From assembly GCF_000715205.1 (NCBI RefSeq), contig NZ_JOTP01000001.1:186001-250000 (forward strand): a stretch of DNA of 64,000 bases. Reading direction: 5' to 3'. This document shows, piece by piece, positions 37,242 to 47,027 of the stretch (positions within the stretch are counted from its first letter, which is position 1; each line of letters begins with the position of its first letter). Under the pieces are notes generated by a model, which was not told the DNA's origin, did not search any database, and saw only the letters and a program-made list of their open reading frames with translations. This DNA is from Bacillus zhangzhouensis. GTDB taxonomy: Bacteria; Bacillota; Bacilli; Bacillales; Bacillaceae. Position numbers and translations under genes: made by a program.

Positions 37242-37676
37242 ATGTATTTCGTAGACAGAAAGAAGATTGAAGAGACATTACGTTTTTTCGAAGAGCAATA
37301 TGATTTGATGCGCAGTCATCAAACATGGACAAGTCCTCTAGAGAAAAAAGCGCTGGAACGAATCGTTCACCTGCTCGTCGAATGTATTCTTGATACGGGG
37401 AATGACATGATTGATGGCTTTATTATGCGTGATCCAGGAAGCTATGATGACATCATGGATATTCTTGTCGACGAAAAGGTCGTACCAAAAGAGGAAGGCA
37501 GCCAGCTGAAAAAGCTTGTCTCGTGCCGCAAAACGCTTGTTCAGCAATATCAGGAAGTGGATCATCACGACTTATTGCAGGTAATCAGCGAGGTAGAACA
37601 GGCGCTTCAAGTATTTCCGAACAGAATCCGCACCTATTTGGAACAGGAGCTTGGACCAGTATCAGCATTTAAATAA
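37242..37676 (+). CDS. yutE: DUF86/HepT-like protein YutE
   Basis: The 144-residue helical protein ends GPVSAFK and contains ECILDTGNDMIDGFIMRDPG. DUF86 proteins include HepT toxins of HEPN/MNT pairs, whose active motif is R-x4-H-x-Y. Here the equivalent is RKTLVQQY, with glutamine in place of histidine, and no MNT partner gene is nearby, so it is unlikely to act as a toxin. Two ATGs are adjacent; the second has the better spacing from AAGGGGAG and matches B. subtilis. Confidence 0.82.
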   Translation: MYFVDRKKIEETLRFFEEQYDLMRSHQTWTSPLEKKALERIVHLLVECILDTGNDMIDGFIMRDPGSYDDIMDILVDEKVVPKEEGSQLKKLVSCRKTLVQQYQEVDHHDLLQVISEVEQALQVFPNRIRTYLEQELGPVSAFK

Positions 37677-37697
37677 ACCATTGGAGTTGTGAGCATC

Positions 37698-38468
37698 ATG
37701 AAATACAAAGGCTATTTAATTGATTTAGACGGGACGATGTATAAAGGAACAGAAAAGATTGAAGAGGCTGGACAATTTGTTCACAAGTTAAATGAGTTGA
37801 ACATCCCTTATTTGTTTGTCACGAATAACTCTTCACGCACCCCGAAGCAGGTAGCGGAAAAACTTGTTTCTTTCAATATTCCAGCAACGGAAGAACAAGT
37901 CTTTACAACAAGTATGGCGACGGCAAACTATATTGCGGAACAAAAGAAAGATGCGTCTGTTTACGTCATCGGCGAAGAAGGGATCAAGCAGGCCATTGAA
38001 GAAAAAGGGCTGACGTTTGGTCAGGAAGATGCTGATTTCGTTGTTGTTGGAATTGATCGAGGCATTACATATGAAAAATTAGCAGTAGGTGCAATTGCCA
38101 TCCGTCAAGGAGCACAATTCGTTTCGACAAATGGCGATATCGCCATTCCAACGGAAAGAGGGCTGTTGCCAGGGAACGGCTCGTTAACATCTGTCCTGAC
38201 AGTCACTACAACGGTGCAGCCAACGTTTATTGGAAAGCCAGAATCGATCATCATGGAACAAGCCATGCGGGTGCTCGGGACAGATGTATCTGAGACGCTC
38301 ATGGTCGGTGATAACTATGATACCGATATTATGGCAGGGATGAATGCAGGAATGGATACATTGCTCGTTCATACAGGCGTGACCACAAAAGAGCTGCTTC
38401 AGCAGTATGACAAGCAGCCAACCTATGTCATAGATTCTTTATCCGAGTGGATCGAGCGATTATCATAA
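37698..38468 (+). CDS. yutF: HAD-superfamily phosphatase YutF (NagD type)
   Basis: A 256-residue HAD phosphatase with motif I DLDGTMYKG (about 9-17), motif II TNNSSRTP near 44, a C2B cap, the lysine of FIGKPES and motif IV GDNYDTDIMAG. NagD-type enzymes hydrolyse small phosphates such as p-nitrophenyl phosphate and sugar or nucleotide phosphates; the natural substrate is not clear. The ATG at 37698 fits homologues better than the GTG nine bases earlier. Confidence 0.88.
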   Translation: MKYKGYLIDLDGTMYKGTEKIEEAGQFVHKLNELNIPYLFVTNNSSRTPKQVAEKLVSFNIPATEEQVFTTSMATANYIAEQKKDASVYVIGEEGIKQAIEEKGLTFGQEDADFVVVGIDRGITYEKLAVGAIAIRQGAQFVSTNGDIAIPTERGLLPGNGSLTSVLTVTTTVQPTFIGKPESIIMEQAMRVLGTDVSETLMVGDNYDTDIMAGMNAGMDTLLVHTGVTTKELLQQYDKQPTYVIDSLSEWIERLS

Positions 38469-38471
38469 TCA

Positions 38472-38510
38472 AAAAAGGGGACAAGCGTTAGACGCGCGTC
38501 CTCTTTTTTT
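38472..38510 (+). terminator. Terminator after yutF
   Basis: AAAAGGGGAC / GTCCTCTTTT stem with a T run; it also lies directly beyond the end of the converging yutG. Confidence 0.75.
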
Positions 38511-38513
38511 GGT

Positions 38514-39014
38514 TTATTCCGCATTTCTCGCACTATGTGCCAATCTGCTTGATGCTGCTGCAGCAATGGCACCGACAATGTCATCTAAAAAGGTGTGACA
38601 CTCGCCTGTGGATTTATCGTTGAGTTTTCCGAGAATTCCTGGTTTTTCTTTATCGATATATCCGTAATTTGTAAAGCCGATCGATCCATAAATATTGACG
38701 ATGGCGAAGGACAAAATTTCATCGACGCCATACAAGCTTTCGTCTGTTTCAAGAATTGATTGCAGCGGCTCGGTCAGCTTCTTTTGCTCCGCTAGAACAT
38801 CTAGTTCAACACCTGTTAAAATAGCATTTTGGACTTCACGTTTTGCGATGACACGCTCCACATTGTGGATGCACTCTGTCATGTCTAAGCCAGGATGATA
38901 CTTTTCCTGTAAAAAGTAGACAAGGTCTGCTATATCTTGAATGGTTACGCCTCGCTCTTGTAAACGGCGTCTTGCTGTTTTTTCTACTTCGTTCATCTCA
39001 TGATGATGCGGCAT
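38514..39014 (-). CDS. yutG: Phosphatidylglycerophosphatase A-like protein YutG
   Basis: A 166-residue protein of the PgpA family with TGVELDVLAEQ, GYIDKEKPGILGKLND and TFLDDIVGAIAAA, where the acidic residues are typical of the PgpA active site. It lacks the strong membrane helices of enterobacterial PgpA. The ATG at 39014 follows GGTGAGGA; the GTG at 39047 has no ribosome site. A role in phosphatidylglycerol synthesis is inferred from family only. Confidence 0.8.
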   Translation of the reverse strand: MPHHHEMNEVEKTARRRLQERGVTIQDIADLVYFLQEKYHPGLDMTECIHNVERVIAKREVQNAILTGVELDVLAEQKKLTEPLQSILETDESLYGVDEILSFAIVNIYGSIGFTNYGYIDKEKPGILGKLNDKSTGECHTFLDDIVGAIAAAASSRLAHSARNAE

Positions 39015-39147
39015 GTATTCCTCACCCAATCCTCGTAATTTGTCCACAACGTTGTGAAAAGTTTCGGATAGTAAATAGTATTCATAAATCCCTCAACCTG
39101 CGACTACGATATGATAAGAGACTGATCATATGAACGCAGGTGAAAAC

Positions 39148-40170
39148 ATGAAAGAAACCATTTATCACACATTTGGTATTGATGTTCGTCAATTTATGCC
39201 ATATGGGAGCTATCAGAGCTTTCAAACGGCGAAGGCTCTCTTCCTCATTGTTCCAGTCTCTCATTTGCGAGAAGAAGAACTCACAGAGCTTTATCATATC
39301 AGTCAGTATTTACTGAATAACGGTGACCCATACGTCGCTGTATTTGAATTAACGAATGAAGAGAAACCGACCTTTACTCATGGGAAGGAGCTGTACACTT
39401 TATTAAAGGCAGCACCGCCGATCACAAGCCGATCGTTTCAGCCTGCGTCAGAGCTGGCGGCTTTTCATGTAAGGGGAAGAGGATTTCCGTATGAGGTATC
39501 TGAAACAAAACGGGTGGGGGCCTGGAAGGAATTATGGGCAAAACGGTTAGATCAACTGGAAGGCTTTTGGATGCAGCAAATGCATCAAAAACCGCTTGAA
39601 CGGTTTGAAAAAAAATTCATTGAATCCTTTCCGTATTATCTTGGGTTAACGGAAAATGCCATTCAATATTTAGTTGATACAGAGCTGGATGATGAACCGA
39701 AAGAATGTGACTCAGGCACTGTCTGTCATCAGCGTTTTTCACGTATGACATGGCCGCATGAGCAGCCGCTTCGTTTACCTGTTGATTGGGTCTTTGATCA
39801 TCCAACCCGGGATATTGCCGAATATTTAAGAGAAACCTTTGTCCAGCATAAGGAAGATTTAATTGAAGAAGGATTTTCCTTTCTGCAGCAATATGAGCAG
39901 GTTACACCCCTTTCATCCTTTTCAAAGCGATTGTTATACAGCCGCCTTTTGTTCCCGCTTCATTACTTTGAAATTGTAGAAGGCTACTACATGTCGGGAG
40001 AAAATGAAAAATCATATTATGAAGAGCGGTTAGATTACGTCTTAAATGATGCCAACCGCTATGAATATTTTCTCAAGGTTTTTCAAGAAATGAGTGCCAT
40101 GCGTAGCGGAGGGAATCTCATTCCCCCCGTTGCATGGATTCATCAATCCGCTGATTTGAAGTTTCAGTGA
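39148..40170 (+). CDS. yutH: Spore coat-associated protein YutH
   Basis: A 340-residue protein of the CotS/YutH family, distantly related to aminoglycoside-type kinases; LPVDWVFDHPTRDIAEYLRE near 210 occupies the place of the catalytic loop but without a clear kinase HxD. The ATG at 39148 follows CAGGTGA; an earlier ATG at 39130 lies before that site. In B. subtilis YutH is made late in the mother cell and found in the spore coat. Confidence 0.8.
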   Translation: MKETIYHTFGIDVRQFMPYGSYQSFQTAKALFLIVPVSHLREEELTELYHISQYLLNNGDPYVAVFELTNEEKPTFTHGKELYTLLKAAPPITSRSFQPASELAAFHVRGRGFPYEVSETKRVGAWKELWAKRLDQLEGFWMQQMHQKPLERFEKKFIESFPYYLGLTENAIQYLVDTELDDEPKECDSGTVCHQRFSRMTWPHEQPLRLPVDWVFDHPTRDIAEYLRETFVQHKEDLIEEGFSFLQQYEQVTPLSSFSKRLLYSRLLFPLHYFEIVEGYYMSGENEKSYYEERLDYVLNDANRYEYFLKVFQEMSAMRSGGNLIPPVAWIHQSADLKFQ

Positions 40171-40182
40171 ACAAACGAAACG

Positions 40183-40210
40183 TCTCTTTTCTCTAGAGGC
40201 GTTTTTCGTT
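40183..40210 (+). terminator. Terminator after yutH
   Basis: AACGTCTCT / AGAGGCGTT (one G-T pair) followed by TTTT. Confidence 0.75.
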
Positions 40211-40244
40211 ATGCTTAAAGAAATGAACCAAAGGAGTGTTCTTC

Positions 40245-41213
40245 TTGACGAAACCATATGTCTATATCACAAGAAAGCTAGATGAAGCATCACTTACACC
40301 ATTAAAAGAAGTCGCTCATATTGAGATGTGGCCGAGCGAAGATGAGCCATGTCCACGAGAAGAGTTAGAAAAACAATCTGCTAAGGCTGATGGGCTTCTC
40401 ACAATGCTGTCAGATCAAGTGGACGAGGCACTTTTATCAAATGCCCCGAATGTAAAAGTGGTCGCGAACCTTGCTGTTGGTTATGACAATATTGATCTTG
40501 GGGCAGCTAAAAAGCATGGTATCACAGTGTGTAATACACCAGACGTATTAACAGAATCCACAGCTGATCTAGCCTTCGCCCTGCTGATGGCATCAGCTAG
40601 ACGGATTGTTGAGGCGAGTGACTGGATTAAAGAAGGAAAATGGACAGGCTGGGGACCGCTTCTTCTTGCCGGTGCCGATGTTCATCACAAAACCCTTGGG
40701 ATTGTCGGAATGGGCAGCATTGGAACAGCGCTTGCCAAGCGGGCAGCGGGCTTTGATATGAAGGTGCTTTACCATAACCGTTCAAGAAAGCCGAAGGCAG
40801 AGGCTCAACTAGGTGTGACCTATGCCACCTTTGATGAACTGCTCACGCAGTCTGATTTCATCGTCTGTCTAACCCCTTTAACTCCGGAAACGAAAGATAT
40901 GTTTAATGAAAAAGCATTTGATCTGATGAAAAACTCTGCTTATTTTATTAACGTATCAAGAGGACAGACTGTAGATGAGGATGCTTTATATGAGGCTGTT
41001 ACTACAGGGAAAATTGCAGGAGCAGGCCTCGATGTATTTAGACAAGAGCCTGTCAGCCCGGCTCATCCGTTAACGACATTACCTAACGTGACGGTTCTCC
41101 CTCATATCGGAAGTGCAAGTGTTGAAACGAGAAAAACGATGATGCGTTTATGTGCTGAAAATATTGCGCTTGTCTTACAAGGTCAGCAGGCCAAAACGCC
41201 GGTTCATCCATAA
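40245..41213 (+). CDS. D-2-hydroxyacid dehydrogenase (glycerate / glyoxylate reductase type)
   Basis: A 322-residue NAD(P)-dependent D-2-hydroxyacid dehydrogenase with the nucleotide motif GIVGMGSIGTALAKR (about 150-165), the substrate-binding loop NLAVGYDNID and catalytic residues in NVSRGQTVDEDAL, RQEP and LPHIGSA. This is the GyaR/YvcT subgroup. The TTG at 40245 is 8 bases after AAAGGAG and gives MTKPYVYITRKL; a GTG three codons upstream is too close. It stands alone between yutH and hom. Confidence 0.85.
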   Translation: MTKPYVYITRKLDEASLTPLKEVAHIEMWPSEDEPCPREELEKQSAKADGLLTMLSDQVDEALLSNAPNVKVVANLAVGYDNIDLGAAKKHGITVCNTPDVLTESTADLAFALLMASARRIVEASDWIKEGKWTGWGPLLLAGADVHHKTLGIVGMGSIGTALAKRAAGFDMKVLYHNRSRKPKAEAQLGVTYATFDELLTQSDFIVCLTPLTPETKDMFNEKAFDLMKNSAYFINVSRGQTVDEDALYEAVTTGKIAGAGLDVFRQEPVSPAHPLTTLPNVTVLPHIGSASVETRKTMMRLCAENIALVLQGQQAKTPVHP

Positions 41214-41218
41214 TGTAA

Positions 41219-41247
41219 GGCTTCCCGACTTTCGGGAGCTTTTCTTA
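41219..41247 (+). terminator. Terminator after the dehydrogenase gene
   Basis: GGCTTCCCGA with TCGGGAGCT and a TTTTC tail. Confidence 0.7.
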
Positions 41248-41328
41248 CAAAAATATTTTGAAAATATAGAATCTTGATATTAATAGCTGTTAAGCGGTTT
41301 CATTCTTACATTCTTATATTTTATTACC

Positions 41329-41357
41329 TTGTCAAAATGAGGATACCCCTTTATAAT
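41329..41357 (+). promoter_or_regulatory. SigA promoter of hom-thrC-thrB
   Basis: TTGTCA (41329-41334), a 17-base spacer and TATAAT (41352-41357). Confidence 0.85.
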
Positions 41358-41389
41358 GTGTGTACATTGAATGTCTGTGTTAGGTTAAC

Positions 41390-41414
41390 AAATGTCTTTT
41401 TAGAGAGGACATTT
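41390..41414 (+). other. Hairpin in the hom leader
   Basis: AAATGTC / GACATTT, a perfect 7-bp stem with an 11-base loop, 22 bases before the hom start. There is no T run, so it is not a terminator; it may affect translation or RNA stability. Confidence 0.5.
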
Positions 41415-41436
41415 ACGGAGAAAGGTGGAATTTCAG

Positions 41437-42738
41437 GTGAAGGCAATTCGAGTTGGACTACTAGGATTAGGAACAGTGGGGAGCGGTGTCGTTAAGATTA
41501 TCCAAGATCATCAGGATAAATTAATGCACCAAATCGGCTGTCCGGTATTAATACAAAAAGTGCTTGTGAGCAATCCCGATAAAAAAAGAGATGTGGATGT
41601 AGCAAGAGAAGTCTTCACAACTGAAGTGTACGATGTGATTAAAGATCCAGAGGTCGACGTCATTATTGAAGTGATGGGCGGCATTGAAGATACAAAACAA
41701 TATTTAATAGATGCGTTAAACGAGAAGAAACATGTCATTACAGCCAATAAAGATTTAATGGCGCTTTATGGAACGGAGCTTTTACATGTTGCGAAAGAAA
41801 ATGGCTGTGATCTTTATTATGAAGCAAGTGTCGCTGGAGGGATTCCGATTCTGCGTACACTGGAGGAAGGATTAGCCTCTGACCGAATCACAAAGATGAT
41901 GGGCATCGTGAACGGCACAACGAATTTTATTTTAACGAAAATGAATGTCAATAAAAGTGCATATGAAGATGTATTAAAAGAAGCGCAAGATCTCGGCTTT
42001 GCAGAAGCAGATCCAACAGCTGATGTAGAAGGACTGGATGCGGCAAGAAAAATGGCCATTCTTGCAAGACTCGGCTTTTCGATGAATGTTGATTTAGAAG
42101 ATGTGAAGGTCAAAGGCATCTCTGACATCTCTGATGAGGACATTAATTTTAGCAAACGATTTGGCTATACAATGAAGCTGATCGGTATTGCCCAAAGAGA
42201 CGGAGAGAAAGTGGAGGTCAGTGTACAGCCAACCTTACTCCCTGATCATCATCCGCTATCATCCGTCAACAATGAATTCAATGCTGTGTATGTCTACGGA
42301 AGTGCTGTGGGAGAAACGATGTTTTACGGACCTGGAGCAGGAAGTCTGCCAACGGCAACAGCTGTGGTTTCTGACTTAGTCGCAGTGATGAAAAACATGC
42401 GTCTTGGCGTGAATGGAAGCCGATTTATCGCAGCGCAATTTGAGAAGAAAATCAAATCATCATCGGAAGTCTTTGCTCAGCAATTCTTAAGAATTCATGT
42501 CAGAGATCAAGTCGGGGCATTCTCCCGGATTACATCTATTTTTTCTGAAAGAGGCATCAGCTTTGAAAAAATCCTTCAGCTTCCTGTGAAAGGTCAAGAT
42601 GAGCTGGCTGAAATTGTGATTATTACACATCAGACTTCAGAAGAAGATTTCTCTAATATCCTGCAAAAATTAAACGATCTCGACGTGGTGGTTCAAGTGA
42701 AGAGCACGTACCGAGTAGAAGGGAACGGTTTAAGCTGA
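41437..42738 (+). CDS. hom: Homoserine dehydrogenase Hom
   Basis: Hom reduces aspartate semialdehyde to homoserine, the branch point to threonine and methionine. The 433 residues have the NAD motif [13 protein letters not shown] (about 7-19), the catalytic segment with [11 protein letters not shown], and a C-terminal ACT domain (about 350-425) for amino-acid feedback. The GTG at 41437 is 8 bases after AAAGGTGG and matches the B. subtilis N-terminus MKAIRVG; the earlier GTG at 41425 lies inside the ribosome site. The end overlaps thrC by one base. Confidence 0.97.
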   Translation: MKAIRVGLLGLGTVGSGVVKIIQDHQDKLMHQIGCPVLIQKVLVSNPDKKRDVDVAREVFTTEVYDVIKDPEVDVIIEVMGGIEDTKQYLIDALNEKKHVITANKDLMALYGTELLHVAKENGCDLYYEASVAGGIPILRTLEEGLASDRITKMMGIVNGTTNFILTKMNVNKSAYEDVLKEAQDLGFAEADPTADVEGLDAARKMAILARLGFSMNVDLEDVKVKGISDISDEDINFSKRFGYTMKLIGIAQRDGEKVEVSVQPTLLPDHHPLSSVNNEFNAVYVYGSAVGETMFYGPGAGSLPTATAVVSDLVAVMKNMRLGVNGSRFIAAQFEKKIKSSSEVFAQQFLRIHVRDQVGAFSRITSIFSERGISFEKILQLPVKGQDELAEIVIITHQTSEEDFSNILQKLNDLDVVVQVKSTYRVEGNGLS

Positions 42739-43799
42739 TGAAGTGGAATGGACTCATTGAAGAATTCCAAGAATTCTTACCAGTAAACGAACATACACCC
42801 AAACTAACATTAAATGAGGGGAATACACCGCTGATCCACCTCGCCAAGCTTTCTGAAAAGCTGGGAATTGAGCTGTATGTGAAAACAGAGGGTGTCAATC
42901 CAACGGGCTCTTTTAAAGATCGAGGAATGGTCATGGCCGTCGCAAAGGCAAAAGAAGAAGGCAATGATACGATCATGTGTGCTTCGACAGGAAATACTTC
43001 AGCAGCGGCTGCGGCTTATGCAGCTCGCGCTGATATGAAATGTATTGTCATCATTCCAGATGGGAAAATTGCCTTCGGTAAGCTCGCACAGGCTGTGATG
43101 TACGGAGCAGAGATCATTGCCATTGACGGCAACTTTGATGATGCGCTTAAAATTGTTCGCAGCATCTGTGAAAAAGCGCCGATTGCACTCGTAAACTCCG
43201 TCAATCCTTACCGAATTGAAGGACAAAAGACAGCGGCATTTGAAATCTGTGAGCAGCTAGGCTCTGCGCCAGATGTATTGGCGATTCCTGTTGGAAATGC
43301 AGGGAATATCACAGCCTACTGGAAAGGCTTCAAGGAATATCATCAGCAAAAAGGAACTGGTCTGCCTGTTATGCGCGGTTTTGAAGCAGAAGGTGCAGCA
43401 GCGATCGTTCGAAATGAAGTAATTGAGCAACCAGAAACAGTAGCAACAGCCATTCGTATCGGAAATCCAGCGAGCTGGAAGCAAGCTGTTGCAGCTGCCG
43501 ATGAATCAAATGGAAAAATTGATGAAGTGACAGACGAGGAAATTCTTCATGCGTATCAATTGATTGCACGTGAAGAAGGGGTGTTTGCAGAGCCAGGCTC
43601 ATGTGCATCCATTGCGGGCGTACTCAAGCAGGTGAAATCTGGAGAAATCAAGCCAGGCAGTAAAGTCGTCGCTGTATTAACAGGCAACGGGCTGAAAGAT
43701 CCGAATACGGCCATTGATATTTCACACATCAAACCGGTCACACTCGATGCAGATGAAGATCTAATTCTCGAACATTTAGAAAAGGCCGCACGCGTATGA
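42738..43799 (+). CDS. thrC: Threonine synthase ThrC
   Basis: A PLP enzyme of 353 residues that turns phosphohomoserine into threonine. The PLP lysine lies in [11 protein letters not shown] near 55-65, followed by [16 protein letters not shown], and the glycine-rich phosphate loop is [12 protein letters not shown] near 185. The start overlaps the hom stop (TGATG) and its own end overlaps thrB by four bases, so the three genes form a tightly coupled operon. Confidence 0.97.
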   Translation: MKWNGLIEEFQEFLPVNEHTPKLTLNEGNTPLIHLAKLSEKLGIELYVKTEGVNPTGSFKDRGMVMAVAKAKEEGNDTIMCASTGNTSAAAAAYAARADMKCIVIIPDGKIAFGKLAQAVMYGAEIIAIDGNFDDALKIVRSICEKAPIALVNSVNPYRIEGQKTAAFEICEQLGSAPDVLAIPVGNAGNITAYWKGFKEYHQQKGTGLPVMRGFEAEGAAAIVRNEVIEQPETVATAIRIGNPASWKQAVAAADESNGKIDEVTDEEILHAYQLIAREEGVFAEPGSCASIAGVLKQVKSGEIKPGSKVVAVLTGNGLKDPNTAIDISHIKPVTLDADEDLILEHLEKAARV

Positions 43800-44716
43800 G
43801 TGAAGCCTCCATGCTTTTTTCAATCACAGTACCGGGAAGCACTGCCAACTTAGGACCAGGCTTTGATTCAGTCGGAATGGCGCTCAGCCGCTATTTAAAG
43901 CTATCGGTCTATGACCATGATAGCTGGCTGTTTGAAGCAGAAACAGATGTCGTGTCTGGTATTCCATCAGGCACCGACAACCTCATTTATCAAACAGCCA
44001 AAAAGGTCGCAGATGACTTTGGAAAAACACTCCCGCCTGTTCATGTCAAAGTGTGGAGTGATATTCCATTGGCTAGGGGGCTAGGCAGCAGTGCTGCCGC
44101 TATCGTGGCCGCCATTGAGCTTGCCAATCAGCTGCTTGAATTGAATATGTCAGATGATCAGAAGCTCTTTTTTGCAAGTGAAGTAGAAGGTCATCCAGAT
44201 AATGCTGGTGCTTCGCTATTTGGTGGCTTACTCATCGGCCTTCATGAAGAAGAGAAGACACATGCCGTCAAAGTGCAGCATGTGGATATAGATGTAGTCG
44301 TCGTTATTCCTTTTTATGAAGTGTTGACAAAGGATGCGCGTGATGTCCTGCCAGAGGATCTTTCCTATAAGCATGCCGTCAGTGCGAGTGCTGTGAGTAA
44401 CGTGCTTGTCGCCGCCTTAATGACGCAGAACTGGCCACTTGTAGGGGAAATGATGAATAAAGATTTGTTTCATCAGCCTTATCGCACCATGCTTGTCCCA
44501 GAGCTGTCGAAGGTGGAGCATGTCGCTTCACTAAAAGGAGCGTATGGAACTGCATTAAGCGGTGCCGGGCCGACGATCCTTACCATCGTTGAAAAAGGGA
44601 AGGGAGACGCACTGAAAGAGCAGCTTGCCCAAAACTTCCCGCATTGTGAAGTAGACGTGCTGACGGTGCCAGTAGAAGGCGTCGTTGTCGAACATCATTC
44701 TGTTAATCAAGTGTAG
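43796..44716 (+). CDS. thrB: Homoserine kinase ThrB
   Basis: A GHMP kinase of 306 residues that phosphorylates homoserine. The N-terminal [15 protein letters not shown] and the ATP-binding loop [20 protein letters not shown] near 90 are diagnostic; [14 protein letters not shown] near 250 is the third GHMP motif. The ATG overlaps the thrC stop. The stop codon at 44714-44716 ends on the first base of the terminator hairpin, which is the first of two near-identical hairpins flanking a repeat element. Confidence 0.96.
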   Translation: MSEASMLFSITVPGSTANLGPGFDSVGMALSRYLKLSVYDHDSWLFEAETDVVSGIPSGTDNLIYQTAKKVADDFGKTLPPVHVKVWSDIPLARGLGSSAAAIVAAIELANQLLELNMSDDQKLFFASEVEGHPDNAGASLFGGLLIGLHEEEKTHAVKVQHVDIDVVVVIPFYEVLTKDARDVLPEDLSYKHAVSASAVSNVLVAALMTQNWPLVGEMMNKDLFHQPYRTMLVPELSKVEHVASLKGAYGTALSGAGPTILTIVEKGKGDALKEQLAQNFPHCEVDVLTVPVEGVVVEHHSVNQV

Positions 44717-44740
44717 AACGTGCGGTAAATACGCACGTTC
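44716..44740 (+). terminator. thrB terminator hairpin, upstream copy
   Basis: GAACGTGCG / CGCACGTTC with a 7-base loop, lacking its T run because repeat copy 2 follows at once. It is 24/25 identical to the hairpin at 44916-44940. Confidence 0.75.
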
Positions 44741-44860
44741 CAGCGTGTAGACAAACCCTCGCATTCGGTGTCAGTCCTGCGCGCCGGTGCTCACGAATGT
44801 CAAATTCGCTCCGCGCCAGTACTCGTCCTTCCTAGACTTCAAGGGTTTTCTATCACGCTG
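44741..44860 (-). repeat. Dispersed repeat, copy 2 (120 bp, inverted relative to copy 1)
   Basis: CAGCGTGTAGACAAACCC at one end and GGTTTTCTATCACGCTG at the other form imperfect terminal inverted repeats. Nearly identical to the reverse complement of 27579-27693. It is followed by the GACAAAGGGCT hairpin at 44868-44906, also found beside copy 1. No gene lies in the 44717-45028 interval. Confidence 0.85.
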
Positions 44861-44867
44861 AAAAGAA

Positions 44868-44906
44868 GACAAAGGGCTAAAATAAAGATCATTTTAGCCC
44901 TTTGTC
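44868..44906 (-). repeat. Accessory hairpin of the repeat (shared with copy 1)
   Basis: A long stem starting GACAAAGGGCTAAAAT; same sequence and flank (AACAATC on this strand) as at 27530-27568 read on the other strand. Confidence 0.75.
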
Positions 44907-44915
44907 AACAATCTG

Positions 44916-44948
44916 GAACGTGCGGTGAATACGCACGTTCTTTTTTTA
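44916..44948 (+). terminator. thrB terminator hairpin, downstream copy with T run
   Basis: GAACGTGCG / CGCACGTTC followed by seven T. It begins exactly 200 bases after the start of its twin at 44716. Confidence 0.85.
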
Positions 44949-45028
44949 TACTTGTTTTTAAGGGCAGAAGCAGGGATTATTATTTAGAGGATCGAACTAT
45001 TTTTTATACATAAGGGGGAGATACATTC

Positions 45029-46999
45029 ATGAAGAAATTGATAACTGCTGAAGATTTAACGAAGATTGTTTCTGTTTCTCATCCGGTCTATTCGCCAGAT
45101 GGAAAAAGGGCGGTCTTTACAAAAGTCACTGTGAATGAGAAAAAGGATGATTACAATATCCATTTATGGGTTCGAGAAGAAGAAACAGAGGAGCTGTTTC
45201 AATGGACATTTGAGGATGGTAAGCATCATCAGCCAGCTTGGTCAAAAGACGGTAAGCAGCTTGCCTTTATTTTGCAAAAGCCAAAGGAAGTCCCTCAGCT
45301 CGCTCTCATCCAGAGTCAAGGAGGAGGCGTGCGTACCTTAACGAATATTCCATATGGGGTATCTCATCCTGTATTTTCTCCAGATGGATCTTTCATTTAT
45401 GCGGCTGTGTCATTAAAACAATCAGAATCTGTTCATGATGAAAAAAAGGAGGAGCGAGATGAGCTTGCTCCGGCGGTATATGATGATTTGACCTATAAAG
45501 CAGATGGAAGAGGCTTTTTAGATGGACGTTTGACACAAATTGTACAAGTCGATGTCCGTTCAGGAGAGGTAGAGACTGTCACGAGTGAGCAGCATCATCA
45601 TGTGAATCATGTAGTATCTCCGTGCGGGAAGTGGCTTGCCTATATTCAATCAAATCCTCAGACGTTTTACATAAGTGATGTATGTCTTCTCTCATTAGAG
45701 GATGGTACGTCCAAGAAAATCACACAATCAACAGGCGCTTATTCCACCGTATCATTTTCTCCAAACGGAGAAAGCCTGTTATACATTGGACATGAGCGCG
45801 AATTTCAAAATGCAACGTTCCCGTCATTATGGCTGTATGATCTGAAGGAAGAAAAGACCGTTCAGCTATCAGAAATGCTCGATATGTATGTGGGCAACTG
45901 TATGGCAGGGGATAGTGTCATGGGTGAAGCCAATCAGCTTCCCCAATGGACAAAAGATAGTCAGGGGTTTTATGCGCTTGTCTCTGATCAAGGAAGTACA
46001 GGGATTTATTATTTCTCCATTGAAGGTTTAGCCTATCCTGTTCGACTAGAGGCAGAACATATCACGAACTTCAGCCTTCATCCCGATGAATCAAAATTGC
46101 TGCTTAGCCGGCTGTCACCCATCTCACCAAGTGAGCTGTATGAGCTGACATTAGGGGAATCATCACTAAAGCAAATCACGTTCGAGCATGACGCCTTTCT
46201 TAAGGAGCATGTCCTATCAGTACCGGAGCCATTTTCGTTTCAGTCGAAAGAGGGCGACGATGTACATGGGTGGTTCATGAAGCCTTCTCAGATGGAAGAT
46301 GGGAAGAAATATCCGCTCATTCTAGAGATTCATGGCGGACCGCATGCGATGTATGGTCATACGTATTTTCATGAATTTCAAATGCTCGCCTCTGAAGGCT
46401 ATGCGATTGTGTACGTCAATCCTCATGGCAGTCATGGGTACGGACAGATGTTTACCGATCGTGTGAGAGGAAGCTATGGTGACGTTGATTATGAGGATGT
46501 CATGCTGGCTGTTGATCATGTGCTGGAAGCCTATGATTTCATTGATGAAATGAGGCTTGGAGTGACAGGCGGGAGCTATGGTGGTTTTATGACCAACTGG
46601 ATTGTCGGACAGTCAGACCGCTTTCGTGCAGCCATCACACAGCGGTCCATCTCGAACTGGATTAGTTTTTATGGCATCAGTGATATTGGCTATTTCTTTA
46701 CAAGGTGGCAGATTGATGGGGATATTTATGATTCGGTTGATAAGCTATGGGATCGTTCGCCGCTCAAGTATGTGAAACAGGTGAACACGCCGCTTCTCAT
46801 CTTGCATAGCGATGAAGATTATCGCTGCCCAGTCGATCAAGCAGAGCAGCTTTTTGTGGCATTGAAGGAGCTTGGAAAAGACACAAGGCTGGTCAAATTC
46901 CCGAAGGCATCTCATGATTTATCCAGAAGCGGTCATCCGGGGCAGCGTATTCAAAGACTGACCTTTATTCAAGAATGGTTTAGAGAAAAGTTATCCTAA
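45029..46999 (+). CDS. yuxL: S9-family serine peptidase YuxL (acylaminoacyl / prolyl oligopeptidase type)
   Basis: A 656-residue cytoplasmic peptidase. The N-terminal 400 residues form a WD40-like beta-propeller with repeated SPDG/SPNG blades; the C-terminal alpha/beta hydrolase has the serine nucleophile in GGSYGGFMTNW, an aspartate in HSDEDYRCP and the histidine in KASHDLSRSG. LEIHGGPHAMYG precedes the oxyanion hole. GGGGGAG lies before the ATG. It is followed by the second duplicated-terminator/repeat locus. Confidence 0.9.
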   Translation: MKKLITAEDLTKIVSVSHPVYSPDGKRAVFTKVTVNEKKDDYNIHLWVREEETEELFQWTFEDGKHHQPAWSKDGKQLAFILQKPKEVPQLALIQSQGGGVRTLTNIPYGVSHPVFSPDGSFIYAAVSLKQSESVHDEKKEERDELAPAVYDDLTYKADGRGFLDGRLTQIVQVDVRSGEVETVTSEQHHHVNHVVSPCGKWLAYIQSNPQTFYISDVCLLSLEDGTSKKITQSTGAYSTVSFSPNGESLLYIGHEREFQNATFPSLWLYDLKEEKTVQLSEMLDMYVGNCMAGDSVMGEANQLPQWTKDSQGFYALVSDQGSTGIYYFSIEGLAYPVRLEAEHITNFSLHPDESKLLLSRLSPISPSELYELTLGESSLKQITFEHDAFLKEHVLSVPEPFSFQSKEGDDVHGWFMKPSQMEDGKKYPLILEIHGGPHAMYGHTYFHEFQMLASEGYAIVYVNPHGSHGYGQMFTDRVRGSYGDVDYEDVMLAVDHVLEAYDFIDEMRLGVTGGSYGGFMTNWIVGQSDRFRAAITQRSISNWISFYGISDIGYFFTRWQIDGDIYDSVDKLWDRSPLKYVKQVNTPLLILHSDEDYRCPVDQAEQLFVALKELGKDTRLVKFPKASHDLSRSGHPGQRIQRLTFIQEWFREKLS

Positions 47000-47006
47000 T
47001 GAAAAA

Positions 47007-47027
47007 AACGACCCAAATCGGGTCGTT
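47007..47027 (+). terminator. yuxL terminator hairpin, upstream copy
   Basis: AACGACCC / GGGTCGTT with a short loop, cut off from any T run by the repeat that starts at the next base. Its near-twin is at 47206-47226. Confidence 0.75.
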
